DNA of 64,000 nt from Levilactobacillus lanxiensis (GCF_016861655.1 NZ_BOLN01000002.1:124001-188000); one strand, 5' to 3'; shown: positions 9,064-16,604, numbered from the stretch's first letter. Program-made: numbers and translations. Notes: generated by a model from the letters alone, not told the origin.

Positions 9064-9816
9064 ATGAATTTACAAGACCTTTCCCTCACCGAAATTGAAC
9101 AGGGATGGCACCAAACCACCACGGCATACGTCTGCAACTACTGTCAGGCCAGCTTTGCCACCGACCAGGTTTTCCCGGTCGCTGACAAATTCTACCAGGC
9201 AGCCCAAATGATCCAACAGCACGTCGCCCAGGAGCACCCGGATGCCGTTCAACTGTTGATCAACGATGCTAGTAAGTACAACACCCTAACTGCTAAGCAA
9301 CGCGAGCTCTTGGCCGCCTTTAGTACCGGGCAAAAAGACGCCGAGATTGCCGCCGCAACTGGTGTGGCCGCCGCGACCATTCGCCACCAGAAGTTTACCT
9401 TCCGGGAGAAGGCCAAGCAGGCCAAGCTATACCTCGCCATTTACGACCAGGTCTTTAACCAACCGGCCGTAGCCGACACTCTGGTCCGCTTTCCCAATCA
9501 GGCTGGCACGGAGGACGACCGCTTTGCCATGACGACTACCGAATACCAGCAGCTCGTCGCCAAGTTCTTCCAGTCGACCGAACCGCTGCAACTGAAACGG
9601 TGGCCCAAGCACCAGAAGGCGATTCTGGCTGTGCTCAAACGCATTACCAGCACGATTTCCCCAGACCAACACTTCACCGAGGCAGGCTTCAACGACCTGC
9701 TTCGCCCCATCTATCCGGATTATCCGCTGATTCGCCGTTACCTGGTCGATTACGACTTCTTCGAACGTACCACCGACGGCAGCGACTACTGGCGGAATCC
9801 CAGTTACAAGGAGTAA
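9064..9816 (+). CDS. DUF2087 transcriptional regulator with LuxR-like HTH
   Basis: 250 residues. An N-terminal zinc-ribbon-like CNYC segment is followed near residue 80 by LTAKQRELLAAFSTGQKDAE and a helix-turn-helix (AATGVAAATIRHQKF). The C-terminal 70 residues (LKRWPKHQKAILAVL ... YPLIRRYLVDYDFFERT) match the DUF2087 domain. It probably binds DNA and controls its own operon, but the signal is unknown. GGAGG stands 7 nt before the ATG at 9064, and the promoter at 9013-9041 excludes the earlier in-frame ATG. The GIY-YIG gene follows after 3 bp. Confidence 0.85.
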   Translation: MNLQDLSLTEIEQGWHQTTTAYVCNYCQASFATDQVFPVADKFYQAAQMIQQHVAQEHPDAVQLLINDASKYNTLTAKQRELLAAFSTGQKDAEIAAATGVAAATIRHQKFTFREKAKQAKLYLAIYDQVFNQPAVADTLVRFPNQAGTEDDRFAMTTTEYQQLVAKFFQSTEPLQLKRWPKHQKAILAVLKRITSTISPDQHFTEAGFNDLLRPIYPDYPLIRRYLVDYDFFERTTDGSDYWRNPSYKE

Positions 9817-9819
9817 CTC

Positions 9820-10149
9820 ATGAACAAAAAAGACTTGATTCAACAGTACAAAGCCACGCCCACCTTCTACGGCGTGATTCAAATCAAAAATGACCAAACT
9901 GGCCAAACCTTTATCGACGTCGCCCCCAACCTCCACAACCGGTGGGGCTACTACCAAACCAACCTGAACGGCAACTTCTACCACGACACGCCACTCCAAC
10001 AGGATTGGAACGCGCTAGGCGCCGACCAGTTCAGTTACAGCGTGCTCTGGAAGAAGGACGCTACCGACGTCGACCATCTTCGCCAAAAACTACGTGACCT
10101 CAAAGCCGAGTGGCTCGACAAGCTGCACCCGGCCTATAACCAACATTAA
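9820..10149 (+). CDS. GIY-YIG nuclease family protein, small
   Basis: 109 residues. The N-terminus (FYGVIQIKNDQTGQTFIDVA) fits the first strands of a degenerate GIY-YIG fold, followed by NRWGYYQTNLNGNFYHD and a late WKKDA strand. The usual GIY is reduced to YGVI, and the distal YIG is not obvious, so nuclease activity is doubtful. It starts 4 bp after the DUF2087 stop with AAGGAG in the end of that gene. The same neighbour pair is common in lactobacilli (from memory). Confidence 0.65.
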   Translation: MNKKDLIQQYKATPTFYGVIQIKNDQTGQTFIDVAPNLHNRWGYYQTNLNGNFYHDTPLQQDWNALGADQFSYSVLWKKDATDVDHLRQKLRDLKAEWLDKLHPAYNQH

Positions 10150-10159
10150 AGGAGTCTCC

Positions 10160-10828
10160 ATGAACCCATTAAACACGACAACCACCCCCATCGACCCAGC
10201 TACCTGGTCGCGGCGGGAATACTTTTACTATTTCACCAAAATGATGCCGACCGGCTTTACCGTGAGCGCCGACCTCGACGTGACGGTCACCAAGGATTGG
10301 CTCGCCGCCCGCGATTTAAAATTCAATCCGGCGTACCTCTACTTGGTCTCCCGGGTGATTACCGAGATGCCCGAGTTCCGGGTGAGTCGGACCGACGACG
10401 GCGAACTGATGCACTACGAGGTGCTCCACCCAAGCTATTCCGTCATGCACACCGACCACACCATCTCGAGTCTCTGGACGGCCTACGATGCCAACTTCGC
10501 CCAGTTTTACCAAAACTACCTGGCAGACCAGGCCCAGTATGGCGACTTGCACACGCCAATGGCCAAGGCGCCCCAGAGTGCCAACACTTATATGATTGGC
10601 AGCATCCCCTGGACGCACTTCACCAGTTACACGCCGCTACCCTTCACGCCATTGAACACGTTCTTCCCGGTCATTCAGGCCGGCAAGTTCATCAACGAAA
10701 GTGACCACTGGCAAATGCCCCTCTCTGTGACCATCCACCACGCGGTCGCGGACGGCTACCAAGTGAGTCAATTTTTCACGAAATTACAAAATGCGTTCGA
10801 TCACCCAGAAATTTGGTTGGTCGACTAA
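10160..10828 (+). CDS. Chloramphenicol acetyltransferase-like protein (CAT type A fold)
   Basis: 222 residues, the usual length of type A CAT. The catalytic box is TIHHAVADGYQVSQFF; the histidine pair is kept, and the classical HHAVCDG has Ala in place of Cys as in many family members. SIPWTHFTSY corresponds to the conserved SxPWxxFT region. True resistance enzymes and chromosomal relatives with other acceptors look alike, so the substrate is not certain. AAAGGAG precedes the ATG at 10160. Third gene of the DUF2087 operon, closed by a terminator. Confidence 0.82.
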   Translation: MNPLNTTTTPIDPATWSRREYFYYFTKMMPTGFTVSADLDVTVTKDWLAARDLKFNPAYLYLVSRVITEMPEFRVSRTDDGELMHYEVLHPSYSVMHTDHTISSLWTAYDANFAQFYQNYLADQAQYGDLHTPMAKAPQSANTYMIGSIPWTHFTSYTPLPFTPLNTFFPVIQAGKFINESDHWQMPLSVTIHHAVADGYQVSQFFTKLQNAFDHPEIWLVD

Positions 10829-10831
10829 ACA

Positions 10832-10867
10832 AAAGCGTCCCACGAGATTTTTCTCGTGAGGCGCTTT
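10832..10867. terminator. Bidirectional terminator between CAT-like gene and higA
   Basis: AAAGCGTCCCACGAG pairs with CTCGTGAGGCGCTTT over an ATTTTT loop, with T or A tracts on each side. It can serve both convergent transcripts. Confidence 0.75.
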
Positions 10868-10876
10868 ATTTGTCCG

Positions 10877-11143
10877 CTATTGTTCGGCTAAAGCCTGATG
10901 ATAGTTCTGGTCGTACCGAAGCCAAAACGCAGCCGGGACATCAACGACTTGTGTCAACGCCGTGGCAAATTCGGGCGTGATGCGGGCTTTTCCGGCCAAC
11001 ACCCGCTGGACATAATCGACAGATACCGCAGTCTTTTCGGCCAAGGCTGCTGGCGAAATCTGTAGCAGGTCGATGGATTCTTGTAAGGTTTCCCCCGGAG
11101 CTATTGGCACGGGGACTTTGTAGGTTTCTCGGTTATTTATCAT
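10877..11143 (-). CDS. higA: HigA-family antitoxin, XRE helix-turn-helix
   Basis: 88 residues. PIAPGETLQESIDLLQIS matches the HigA opening (PGE-x-L-x-E). A helix-turn-helix follows (AALAEKTAVSVDYVQRVLAG), then ITPEFATALTQVV and AAFWLRYDQNYH, the conserved end of the family. It should bind and neutralise the toxin and repress the operon. It is the second gene, overlapping the toxin end by 11 bp; toxin-before-antitoxin order is typical of HigBA. Confidence 0.85.
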   Translation of the reverse strand: MINNRETYKVPVPIAPGETLQESIDLLQISPAALAEKTAVSVDYVQRVLAGKARITPEFATALTQVVDVPAAFWLRYDQNYHQALAEQ

Positions 11144-11465
11144 GATAATCGCTCACTTTCGTTATAACAATTTTTGTAATTCGTTCTTTATCTACAATTT
11201 GTTTTCCATACATATCTAAGCCGTAAAATACTAAGCGAACGTTTGACGTAACTGACACCGCATAAAAATCTTGTAAATCTCCAAGCAGCAGATGAAGCCG
11301 TGCAGGCGGCAAATGTGAAATCTGGCTCAGCCTTTCCGCTGACTGAATCTCAGCCAGTCTTTTTTCAACCCCATGCGCAATCAAAGGGCCAAACCTTTTG
11401 ACCATACTCACATGAGTATTAAAAATTTTACCCAATTTGTGACTTTCAAAGTCTAATTCCATTAA
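11133..11465 (-). CDS. higB: HigB/RelE-like toxin
   Basis: About 110 residues from the ATG at 11465, which has GAGGT at proper distance; a longer frame reaches 11561. The body FGPLIAHGVEKRLAEIQSAE, then LPPARLHLLLGDLQDFYAVSV and NVRLVFYG matches the HigB/RelE killer fold (helical hairpin then beta sheet). Such toxins cleave ribosome-bound mRNA. The C-terminus ending in DYHDK is the common family end. Translation is coupled to the antitoxin. Confidence 0.78.
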   Translation of the reverse strand, partial: LMELDFESHKLGKIFNTHVSMVKRFGPLIAHGVEKRLAEIQSAERLSQISHLPPARLHLLLGDLQDFYAVSVTSNVRLVFYGLDMYGKQIVDKERITKIVITKVSDYHDK

Positions 11466-11630
11466 GTTACCTCGCAATTTTGATTTGAGCTTTTCAGCCC
11501 CTACAAGATAACTCCGTAAAAGAACCGCAAAATTTTTATTTTCCTTACCTTTATTTATCATACAGAGTAAATCGGTAAAAAGATAGCAAACGCCCCAACA
11601 ACCAAATCACCCCAACACTAGTTGAATACT

Positions 11631-11671
11631 AAAATAAAAAACGCCATCCCATTGTTTAAGGATGACGTTTA
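11631..11671 (-). terminator. Terminator, minus strand
   Basis: AACGCCATCC (11640-11649) pairs with GGATGACGTT (11660-11669). The minus strand continues with a T-rich run complementary to 11631-11641. It would stop readthrough of the carboxypeptidase transcript beyond the structured repeat. Confidence 0.6.
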
Positions 11672-11734
11672 GTAGTTATTAGTCAGTTTAAATGACAATC
11701 AATCTATCTGACCAGTCCACCACACGGACAGGAT

Positions 11735-12055
11735 GACGCTTAATCGGGCTAAGCCAGTGTCAGCCGCAGGGCTGGGAAAACTGGGCCGGTCGTGGGAGTG
11801 ACCAGAGGCGAGCCAAGGTGACCAGCTGTGTCGGTGACCTTGGCTGGAGTTCTTTTCCAGCCTAGTTCACGGGACAACCTTTGAGACAGAACTTTGGCTC
11901 AAAGTTGAGGTGGAAGCCCGCTTCTCAGGCTGGAACCGGCCCCACAGCAGGGCTCCTTGAGCGCGCCGCCGGGAACGGACGCGACCAGGCCCAGTTTTCA
12001 CCAGCCCGGAGGCGCTGCAACAACACAAGTTTAACCCCAACCAGGATTAAGCGTT
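11735..12055 (+). repeat. Structured repeat copy R1, long class
   Basis: Outer arms ACGCTTAATC (from 11736) and GATTAAGCGT (to 12054) pair and include the stop codon of the carboxypeptidase at 12047. Inside are the 5' box CAGCCGCAGGG, a shell stem CTGGGAAAACTGGGCC with GGCCCAGTTTTCACCAG, and the 3' box CCGGAGGCGC. Between them lies the long-class domain: box GTGACCAGAGGCG, hairpin CCAAGGTGACC/GGTGACCTTGG with loop AGCTGTGTC, hairpin GGCTGGA/TCCAGCC, two bulged-A hairpins (AACCTTTGAG... and GGTGGAAGCC...), then CCCACAGCAG and GCCGCCGGGAACG. Confidence 0.85.
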
Positions 12056-13219
12056 CATGCTGCTGTAGCTGTAGGCTTGCTTCATCAGGGATTGCGTTTC
12101 CGTGAACTCGTTAATATCATGCAGCACCACGGTAATCACCCGGTGCTTACCAGCCTGTTGACCAGTCCCCACGAAGCAGTACCCAGCCAGCGGCGTGTAC
12201 CCGGTCTTCAAGCCATCAACGTTCAATGAAGCCTTGTAGTATTTCCGACCAGACAGCATGTTGTTGTAGTTGTAGCAAAGTTGGCCATCAACGGTCTTTG
12301 ACCCAACCGCGCCATCGGTCAAAATTTGCGGGTAGTCCTGGATCAGGTGCCGCGCAATCAGCGCCACATCCTTGGCGGAAACCATGTTGGCATTGGCTGT
12401 CCCGTAGGCGTAACCAAAGGCCTTCAAGTCACTGTTTTCCAGCCCGGAAGCCGAGACGAAACTAGCCTTACCCAGGTTCCAACTCTTGGCTTGTGCGTTC
12501 ATCTGTTGAATGAATTTAGCATTGCTGCCGGCAACCCATTCGCCCAAAGCAATTGCCGCGTTGTTGGAAGAATCCAACAGGGCCGCGTCATACAGCTCTC
12601 TAACGGTGTAGCTGTGCCCCGTTTGGAACAGGAAGCCACCGCAGGAGCTGCTCTTGCTCATAGCAATCAGGCCCTTGCTGCTGGTGTCGACGACCTGGTT
12701 CCAAGTAGACGCGTTGCCGTCAACCTTTTGTAAGACCAGGTACAGCGTCATCAATTTGGAAACGGACGCGATGGGCCGCGCCGTGTTGGCACTCTTGGAC
12801 CAAACGGCCTTGCCCGTCGTGTAGTCCATGGCAATGGCGTTCTTGGCGTATTTCAGACCAAATGGCGCCTTCCCCTTGGTCAGGTAACCGTGCCAGATCC
12901 AGCCCTTCACGGAACCAGACTTATTGGCCACATAATAGTAAATGCCCTTAGAATTACCGTGCTTCAAGGTCGCCTTCTGCGTGGCGTACCAAGTCGTGTT
13001 GGGGTAAGTCTTCAACGAAGCAATCTTGCGATTATGCGCCTGATTATAAATGGCCCCCGCCGTGCTCTTCTTGTGATAAGCCGTCTTGGTCATGGTCGCC
13101 GTCGACACAGTAGAATAAACGGCCGCATCGGCAGTCACCTGCAAGCTCAGCCCGGCACCCAACGTCAATACAAACATTAATGCCAGCACCAGCCACTTGG
13201 CTTTTCCTGATTTCATCAT
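12047..13219 (-). CDS. D-alanyl-D-alanine carboxypeptidase (PBP5/DacA family), SH3-like N-domain
   Basis: 390 residues with a signal peptide (WLVLALMFVLTLGAGLSLQV ... ADA). Residues about 35-115 form an SH3/GW-like wall-binding module ending WIWHGYL. The peptidase domain holds the three penicillin-binding motifs: SVSK (from ASVSKLMT), SNN (SSNNAAIALG) and KTG (DGLKTGYTPLAGYC). It trims the last D-Ala of peptidoglycan side chains outside the cell. No C-terminal amphipathic anchor is visible. The ATG at 13219 follows GAGGAGAGGA. It is a close paralogue of 13914-15086; its stop codon lies in repeat R1. Confidence 0.9.
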   Translation of the reverse strand: MMKSGKAKWLVLALMFVLTLGAGLSLQVTADAAVYSTVSTATMTKTAYHKKSTAGAIYNQAHNRKIASLKTYPNTTWYATQKATLKHGNSKGIYYYVANKSGSVKGWIWHGYLTKGKAPFGLKYAKNAIAMDYTTGKAVWSKSANTARPIASVSKLMTLYLVLQKVDGNASTWNQVVDTSSKGLIAMSKSSSCGGFLFQTGHSYTVRELYDAALLDSSNNAAIALGEWVAGSNAKFIQQMNAQAKSWNLGKASFVSASGLENSDLKAFGYAYGTANANMVSAKDVALIARHLIQDYPQILTDGAVGSKTVDGQLCYNYNNMLSGRKYYKASLNVDGLKTGYTPLAGYCFVGTGQQAGKHRVITVVLHDINEFTETQSLMKQAYSYSSMNA

Positions 13220-13411
13220 ATGTAGTCCTCTCCTCATTAAAAACTTTATATAAGTCACCCTAACACGACAAACGCCGTTCCCACAAGGATTCCAAGCCAA
13301 CTGTAACTTACTTGTTGGGGACGTAACTTTACCGTAATCCACAAGTTGGTGGCTAAATAACTAGGGTGGTTAACGATTAGGCCCCATCCAGCAGACACAG
13401 TTCAAGCCACG

Positions 13412-13451
13412 AAAAAGGCCCTACCAAGGAGAATTCTCGGTAGGACCTTTT
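13412..13451. terminator. Bidirectional terminator-like hairpin
   Basis: AAAAAGGCCCTACC pairs with GGTAGGACCTTTTC, one bulge, loop of about 12 nt. It stands between the first carboxypeptidase gene start and the repeat cluster and would insulate both. Confidence 0.65.
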
Positions 13452-13522
13452 CAAAACAATTTTATCTAAAGTATATGAATCTGACCAGCCACTACAACAC
13501 AACCCCAGCAGTCAACCACATT

Positions 13523-13650
13523 CACGAAGCAGAACGACCAATCCTGCGGGCTAAACCAGTGTCAGCCGCAGGGCTGGGAAAACTGGGTCGGTCGTGGGAG
13601 TGACCAGAGGCGAGCCAAGGTAACGGGAGCGGATACTCCTCCAGTAACCA
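13523..13650 (+). repeat. Structured repeat fragment R2 (5' part of a long-class copy)
   Basis: The first 55 bp (CACGAAGCAGAAC ... CAGCCGCAGGGCTGG) are nearly identical to 13660-13714 at the start of R3, forming direct repeats 137 bp apart. It continues with the long-class shell (GAAAACTGGGTCGGTCGTGGG) and the GTGACCAGAGGCGAGCCAAG box. It then ends in a short hairpin GGTAACGGGAG/CTCCTCCAGTAACC. The 3' half is absent. Confidence 0.75.
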
Positions 13651-13675
13651 GTCACCCCTCACGAAGCAGAACAAC

Positions 13676-13915
13676 CAATCCGGCGGGCTAAACCAGTGTC
13701 AGCCGCAGGGCTGGTGAAAATGGGCTCAGCCGTGGGAGTTGCCTTAGCGGGTTTCCCGCTTAGGCAACTGCTATCTTTGAGACGCGCTTCTCAGCGGCTC
13801 AAAGTAAGTCTGGAGACCGCTCTTCGGCTCCAGACGTGCGCCCACAGCGCCACGGCCCATTTTCACCAGCCCGGAGGCGCTGTCCAAAACACAAGTTTAA
13901 GCCCAAACCAGGATT
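13676..13915 (+). repeat. Structured repeat copy R3, short class, best-formed example
   Basis: Outer arms GCGGGCTAAAC and GTTTAAGCCC pair. Shell stem CTGGTGAAAATGGG (13711-13724) is the exact complement of CCCATTTTCACCAG (13856-13869); GCCGTGG then pairs with CCACGGC. Three hairpins follow: 13738-13768 (GTTGCCTTAGCGGG top), 13775-13804 (CTTTGAG/CTCAAAG) and 13809-13834 (TCTGGAG/CTCCAGA). The last two have the bulged A. Boxes are CAGCCGCAGGG (5') and CCGGAGGCGC (3'). The distal 3' arm includes the stop codon of the next gene. Confidence 0.88.
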
Positions 13916-15086
13916 AGTTGTTCATGCTGCTGAGGCGGTAGGCGTGATCCATCAAGGACTTTGTCTCCGTGAACTCGTTCTCATCATGCAACACAACGGT
14001 AATCACGCGTTGCTTGCCCTTCTTCTGACCGGTACCCACGAAGCAGTACCCAGCCAGCGGCGTGTAACCCGTCTTCAACCCATCGACCTTCAGTGAGGCG
14101 CGGTAATACTTCCGCCCCTTCAACAGGTTGTTGTAGTTGTGGCAGACCTGACCGTTGACCTTCATCGAGCCAATCTTGCCATCCTTTAAGATCCGCGGGT
14201 AGCTGGTGATCAGGTGCCGAGCGATGATGGCAACGTCCTTGGCGGAAACCTTGTTGGCGTTGGCCTTACCGTAGCCGTAACCGTACCGCCGCAGGTCGCT
14301 GTTTTCCAGACCGGAAGCCGAAACGAAGTGGGCCTTGCCCAATTTCCAGGACTTGGCTTGGGCGTTCATCTTCTTGATAAACTTGCCGTTACTGCCGCTG
14401 ACCCATTTTCCCAGCGCGATGGCGGAGTTGTTGGACGAATCCAAGAAGGCCGCGTAGTACAGTTGCTTGACGGTGTAGCTGTGATTCAATTTGAAATGGA
14501 AGCCGCCACAGTCGGCACTCCGGCTCATGGAAACCAAGCCACGGCTGGTAATCTTGACCTTGTGGTTCCAGTTGCTGGTCTTGCCATCAACCTTCTTCAG
14601 GGCCAGATATAACGTCATTAATTTAGAAACGGACGCGATGGGCCGCGCGGTGTTGGCGTTTTTGGACCAAACGACCTTCCCCGTCTTGGCGTTCATGGCA
14701 ACCGCCGCCTTGGCCTTAGTCAAGACGAATGGCGCCTTCCCCTTCTTCAGGTAGCCGTGCCAAACCCAGCCTTTCACACTATTTTTGCTGTTCTTGACGT
14801 AGAAATAAATGCCGGTCGACTTGCCATGCTTCAGCGTCGCCTGCTTCGTGGCGTACCACGTCGTGTGCGGGTGGGTCGTTAGGTTGCTGACCTTACGGGT
14901 GTGGGCCTTGTTGAAAATGGCCCCCTTGGCATGTTTCTTGTGGTAGGCCGTCTTCTTAATAGTTTTCGTGCTGACCGTTTTGTACGCTGAAGCAGCGTTG
15001 GCAGGCACGACAGCGCTGACGGTACCGCCGACCGTTAAGGCCACGGCAAACGCCATCAGGCCGCGTTTCATATGTAAATTCCTCAT
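13914..15086 (-). CDS. D-alanyl-D-alanine carboxypeptidase (PBP5/DacA family), paralogue 2
   Basis: 390 residues, signal peptide ending near ANAASA, SH3-like module ending VWHGYL, then SVSK, SNN (SSNNSAIALGKW) and KTG (DGLKTGYTPLAGYC). It is highly similar to the gene at 12047-13219 throughout, with many acidic or neutral positions replaced by Lys, giving a very basic protein. AGGAAGG precedes the ATG at 15086; an ATG at 15071 is an alternative. The two genes are a tandem duplication in the same orientation, each with a structured repeat at its stop codon. Confidence 0.9.
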   Translation of the reverse strand: MRNLHMKRGLMAFAVALTVGGTVSAVVPANAASAYKTVSTKTIKKTAYHKKHAKGAIFNKAHTRKVSNLTTHPHTTWYATKQATLKHGKSTGIYFYVKNSKNSVKGWVWHGYLKKGKAPFVLTKAKAAVAMNAKTGKVVWSKNANTARPIASVSKLMTLYLALKKVDGKTSNWNHKVKITSRGLVSMSRSADCGGFHFKLNHSYTVKQLYYAAFLDSSNNSAIALGKWVSGSNGKFIKKMNAQAKSWKLGKAHFVSASGLENSDLRRYGYGYGKANANKVSAKDVAIIARHLITSYPRILKDGKIGSMKVNGQVCHNYNNLLKGRKYYRASLKVDGLKTGYTPLAGYCFVGTGQKKGKQRVITVVLHDENEFTETKSLMDHAYRLSSMNN

Positions 15087-15311
15087 GAGTTAAATCCTTC
15101 CTATCGTATAATAATTAAGATAACCAACTATTAGAATAGCACTCTTGCCCCGCAACGGATAGCCCGATTAACCGCTTTAGACGTGAAATATCCCCGTCGT
15201 AACGAAACTGTAAAAAACGTTTCCATCCTGAATAAATCAACGACTAGGCACGATTATTTTGGGCAATGGTTGCATTTACCCAGCAAATTAGTTACGCTAG
15301 AGTCAATCACA

Positions 15312-15392
15312 TACGACTGGGGTGCCTCACGGCTGAGATCAAACCCATTGAACCTGCTCTGGTTAATACCAGCGAAGGGATGCGTACTTTTA
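15312..15392 (+). ncRNA. TPP riboswitch (THI element)
   Basis: The thi-box core is clear: GGGGTGCC at 15319-15326, GGCTGAGA (15331-15338), ACCCATTGAACCTG (15343-15356), then CTGGTTAATACCAGCG and AAGGGA up to 15380. It senses thiamine pyrophosphate. The terminator directly after it would be formed with ligand bound, shutting off ykoE and the genes behind it. A TTGCAT -35 candidate lies at 15267. Confidence 0.95.
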
Positions 15393-15405
15393 TGCTGTCA
15401 ATGAA

Positions 15406-15439
15406 CCCCACTAAGCACTTTCTTAGTGGGGATTTTTTT
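15406..15439 (+). terminator. TPP riboswitch expression-platform terminator
   Basis: CCCCACTAAG (15406-15415) and CTTAGTGGGG (15422-15431) form a perfect 10-bp stem followed by ATTTTTTT. It lies between the aptamer and the ykoE ribosome site. Confidence 0.93.
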
Positions 15440-15483
15440 CACAATGAACTCCCCTGTCAGAAAATTCTAGGAGGTATCGGGTT

Positions 15484-16044
15484 ATGAAGGCTTGGCACAT
15501 TAGAGATATTATTTTGGTCACAATTTTGGCAATTTTTATGGGGGTTATTTTCTGGGTCATTAACCCCGTTTACACGTTATTGGCAGCGGCCCTTGCCCCA
15601 TTTGGACTCCAACCCCTGGCTAACGAAATTTTGCTGGGAGTCTGGGTCATGGCGGGTCCTCTGGCCGGCTTTATCATCCGGATTCCAGGGGCGGCCACGC
15701 TGGGCGAATTTCTCGGCGCCGTTGTGGAAATGTTCTTGGGCGGTATCTGGGGCGCTAGCACGCTGATCTCCGGCGCTGTCCAAGGACTGGGCGCTGAAAT
15801 TGGCTTCGCCGCCATGCGCTACAAGAAATACAATTGGGTCACACTGGTTCTGACCGCGCTGACCACCACGATTGTCACCTTCGCCTGGGACCTGGTCCGC
15901 AGCGGATACTCCGCTTACCACTTTGGTTTTCTGATTCTCCTGTTCGCGGTGCGTTTCTGCTCGGTCTTCCTCTTCGGTGGCGTCTTAACCAAGCTGATCA
16001 CCAACCTGCTGGCCCGCGCGCACGTCTTACCAAACGTCAAATAA
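15484..16044 (+). CDS. ykoE: YkoE: substrate-binding S component of an ECF transporter for a thiamine precursor
   Basis: 186 residues, about six membrane helices, with the short inter-helix loops of an ECF S component. The pattern LANEILLGVWVMAGPLAGFIIRIPG and FLGAVVEMFLGG is typical of YkoE, which binds hydroxymethylpyrimidine or a related thiamine moiety. A GGAGG site lies 9 nt before the ATG. The TPP riboswitch confirms the thiamine link. Unusually, 578 bp with two structured repeats separate it from ykoD, so the S component may be expressed differently from the energising module. Confidence 0.9.
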   Translation: MKAWHIRDIILVTILAIFMGVIFWVINPVYTLLAAALAPFGLQPLANEILLGVWVMAGPLAGFIIRIPGAATLGEFLGAVVEMFLGGIWGASTLISGAVQGLGAEIGFAAMRYKKYNWVTLVLTALTTTIVTFAWDLVRSGYSAYHFGFLILLFAVRFCSVFLFGGVLTKLITNLLARAHVLPNVK

Positions 16045-16063
16045 CGATTGATCTGGGTGCGTG

Positions 16064-16180
16064 TCATGCACCATACCGGGAAAAGAAAATTGGCCGGAAC
16101 GCTGGGGGCAGGACGGCTTAAGCCTGAGAAACGGTCTTAAGCCTCGGCTGAGCCAATTTTTTCCCTCACGGCTGCCATGG
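16064..16180 (-). repeat. Structured repeat copy R4, minimal one-hairpin class
   Basis: Read on the minus strand: box CAGCCGTGAGGG, stem AAAAATTGGCTCAGCC, one bulged-A hairpin GGCTTAAG/CTTAAGCC, CCCCAGCGTTCC, return strand GGCCAATTTTCTTTTCCC and box CCGGTATGGTG. It has the shell and a single internal hairpin. Its 3' end lies 20 bp from the ykoE stop codon, facing that gene. Confidence 0.75.
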
Positions 16181-16372
16181 TCTATGGTCTCACCGCATCA
16201 ATCATTCTTGAAAATTTTTCTAACCCTATTACCCATCCAATCTCTGACCGCACCAAGGGTCAAAGATTACCCAACCGAACACAATCTTAACAGCTTCGAT
16301 ACCAAATTAATCACAGCTAACACACGACCACCCACCACACAAAGTGAAGGTGGCCCTGAATCCAGTAACCAC

Positions 16373-16604
16373 CAACGTTGCTGGTCACCACCATGTCAGC
16401 CGTGAGGTCGGTGAAAATGGACTCAGCCGTGGGATTTTTCGAGTGACCTTCTCGGAAAATGGTGACTTTGAAACGCGTTTCTCAGCGGTTCAAAGCAAGC
16501 CTAAAGACCGCTTCTCAGGCTTTAGGCGTCCTCCCCACAGCGTCACGGTCCATTTTCACCGACCGGTAAGGCGCGTAAAAGGCGTACCCCAGCAACATCA
16601 TTGT
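16373..16604 (+). repeat. Structured repeat copy R5, short class with GAGG/GTAAGG boxes
   Basis: Outer arms GTTGCTGG (from 16377) and CCAGCAAC (to 16596) pair. Boxes are CAGCCGTGAGG and CCGGTAAGGCGC. Shell TCGGTGAAAATGG pairs with CCATTTTCACCGA, a compensated change relative to R3. Hairpins: GATTTTTCGAGTG..., TTTGAA/TTCAAA and CCTAAAG/CTTTAGG with bulged A. Its 3' end is 19 bp before the ykoD start codon. Confidence 0.82.

Noticed and set aside
13696-13917. Open frame starting MSAAGLVKMGSAVG, also seen at 28352, 19773 (minus) and 55636 (minus) in related forms
   Set aside because: It recurs only because the structured repeats share DNA sequence. It has no ribosome site, crosses all the hairpins and is interrupted or shifted in other copies.
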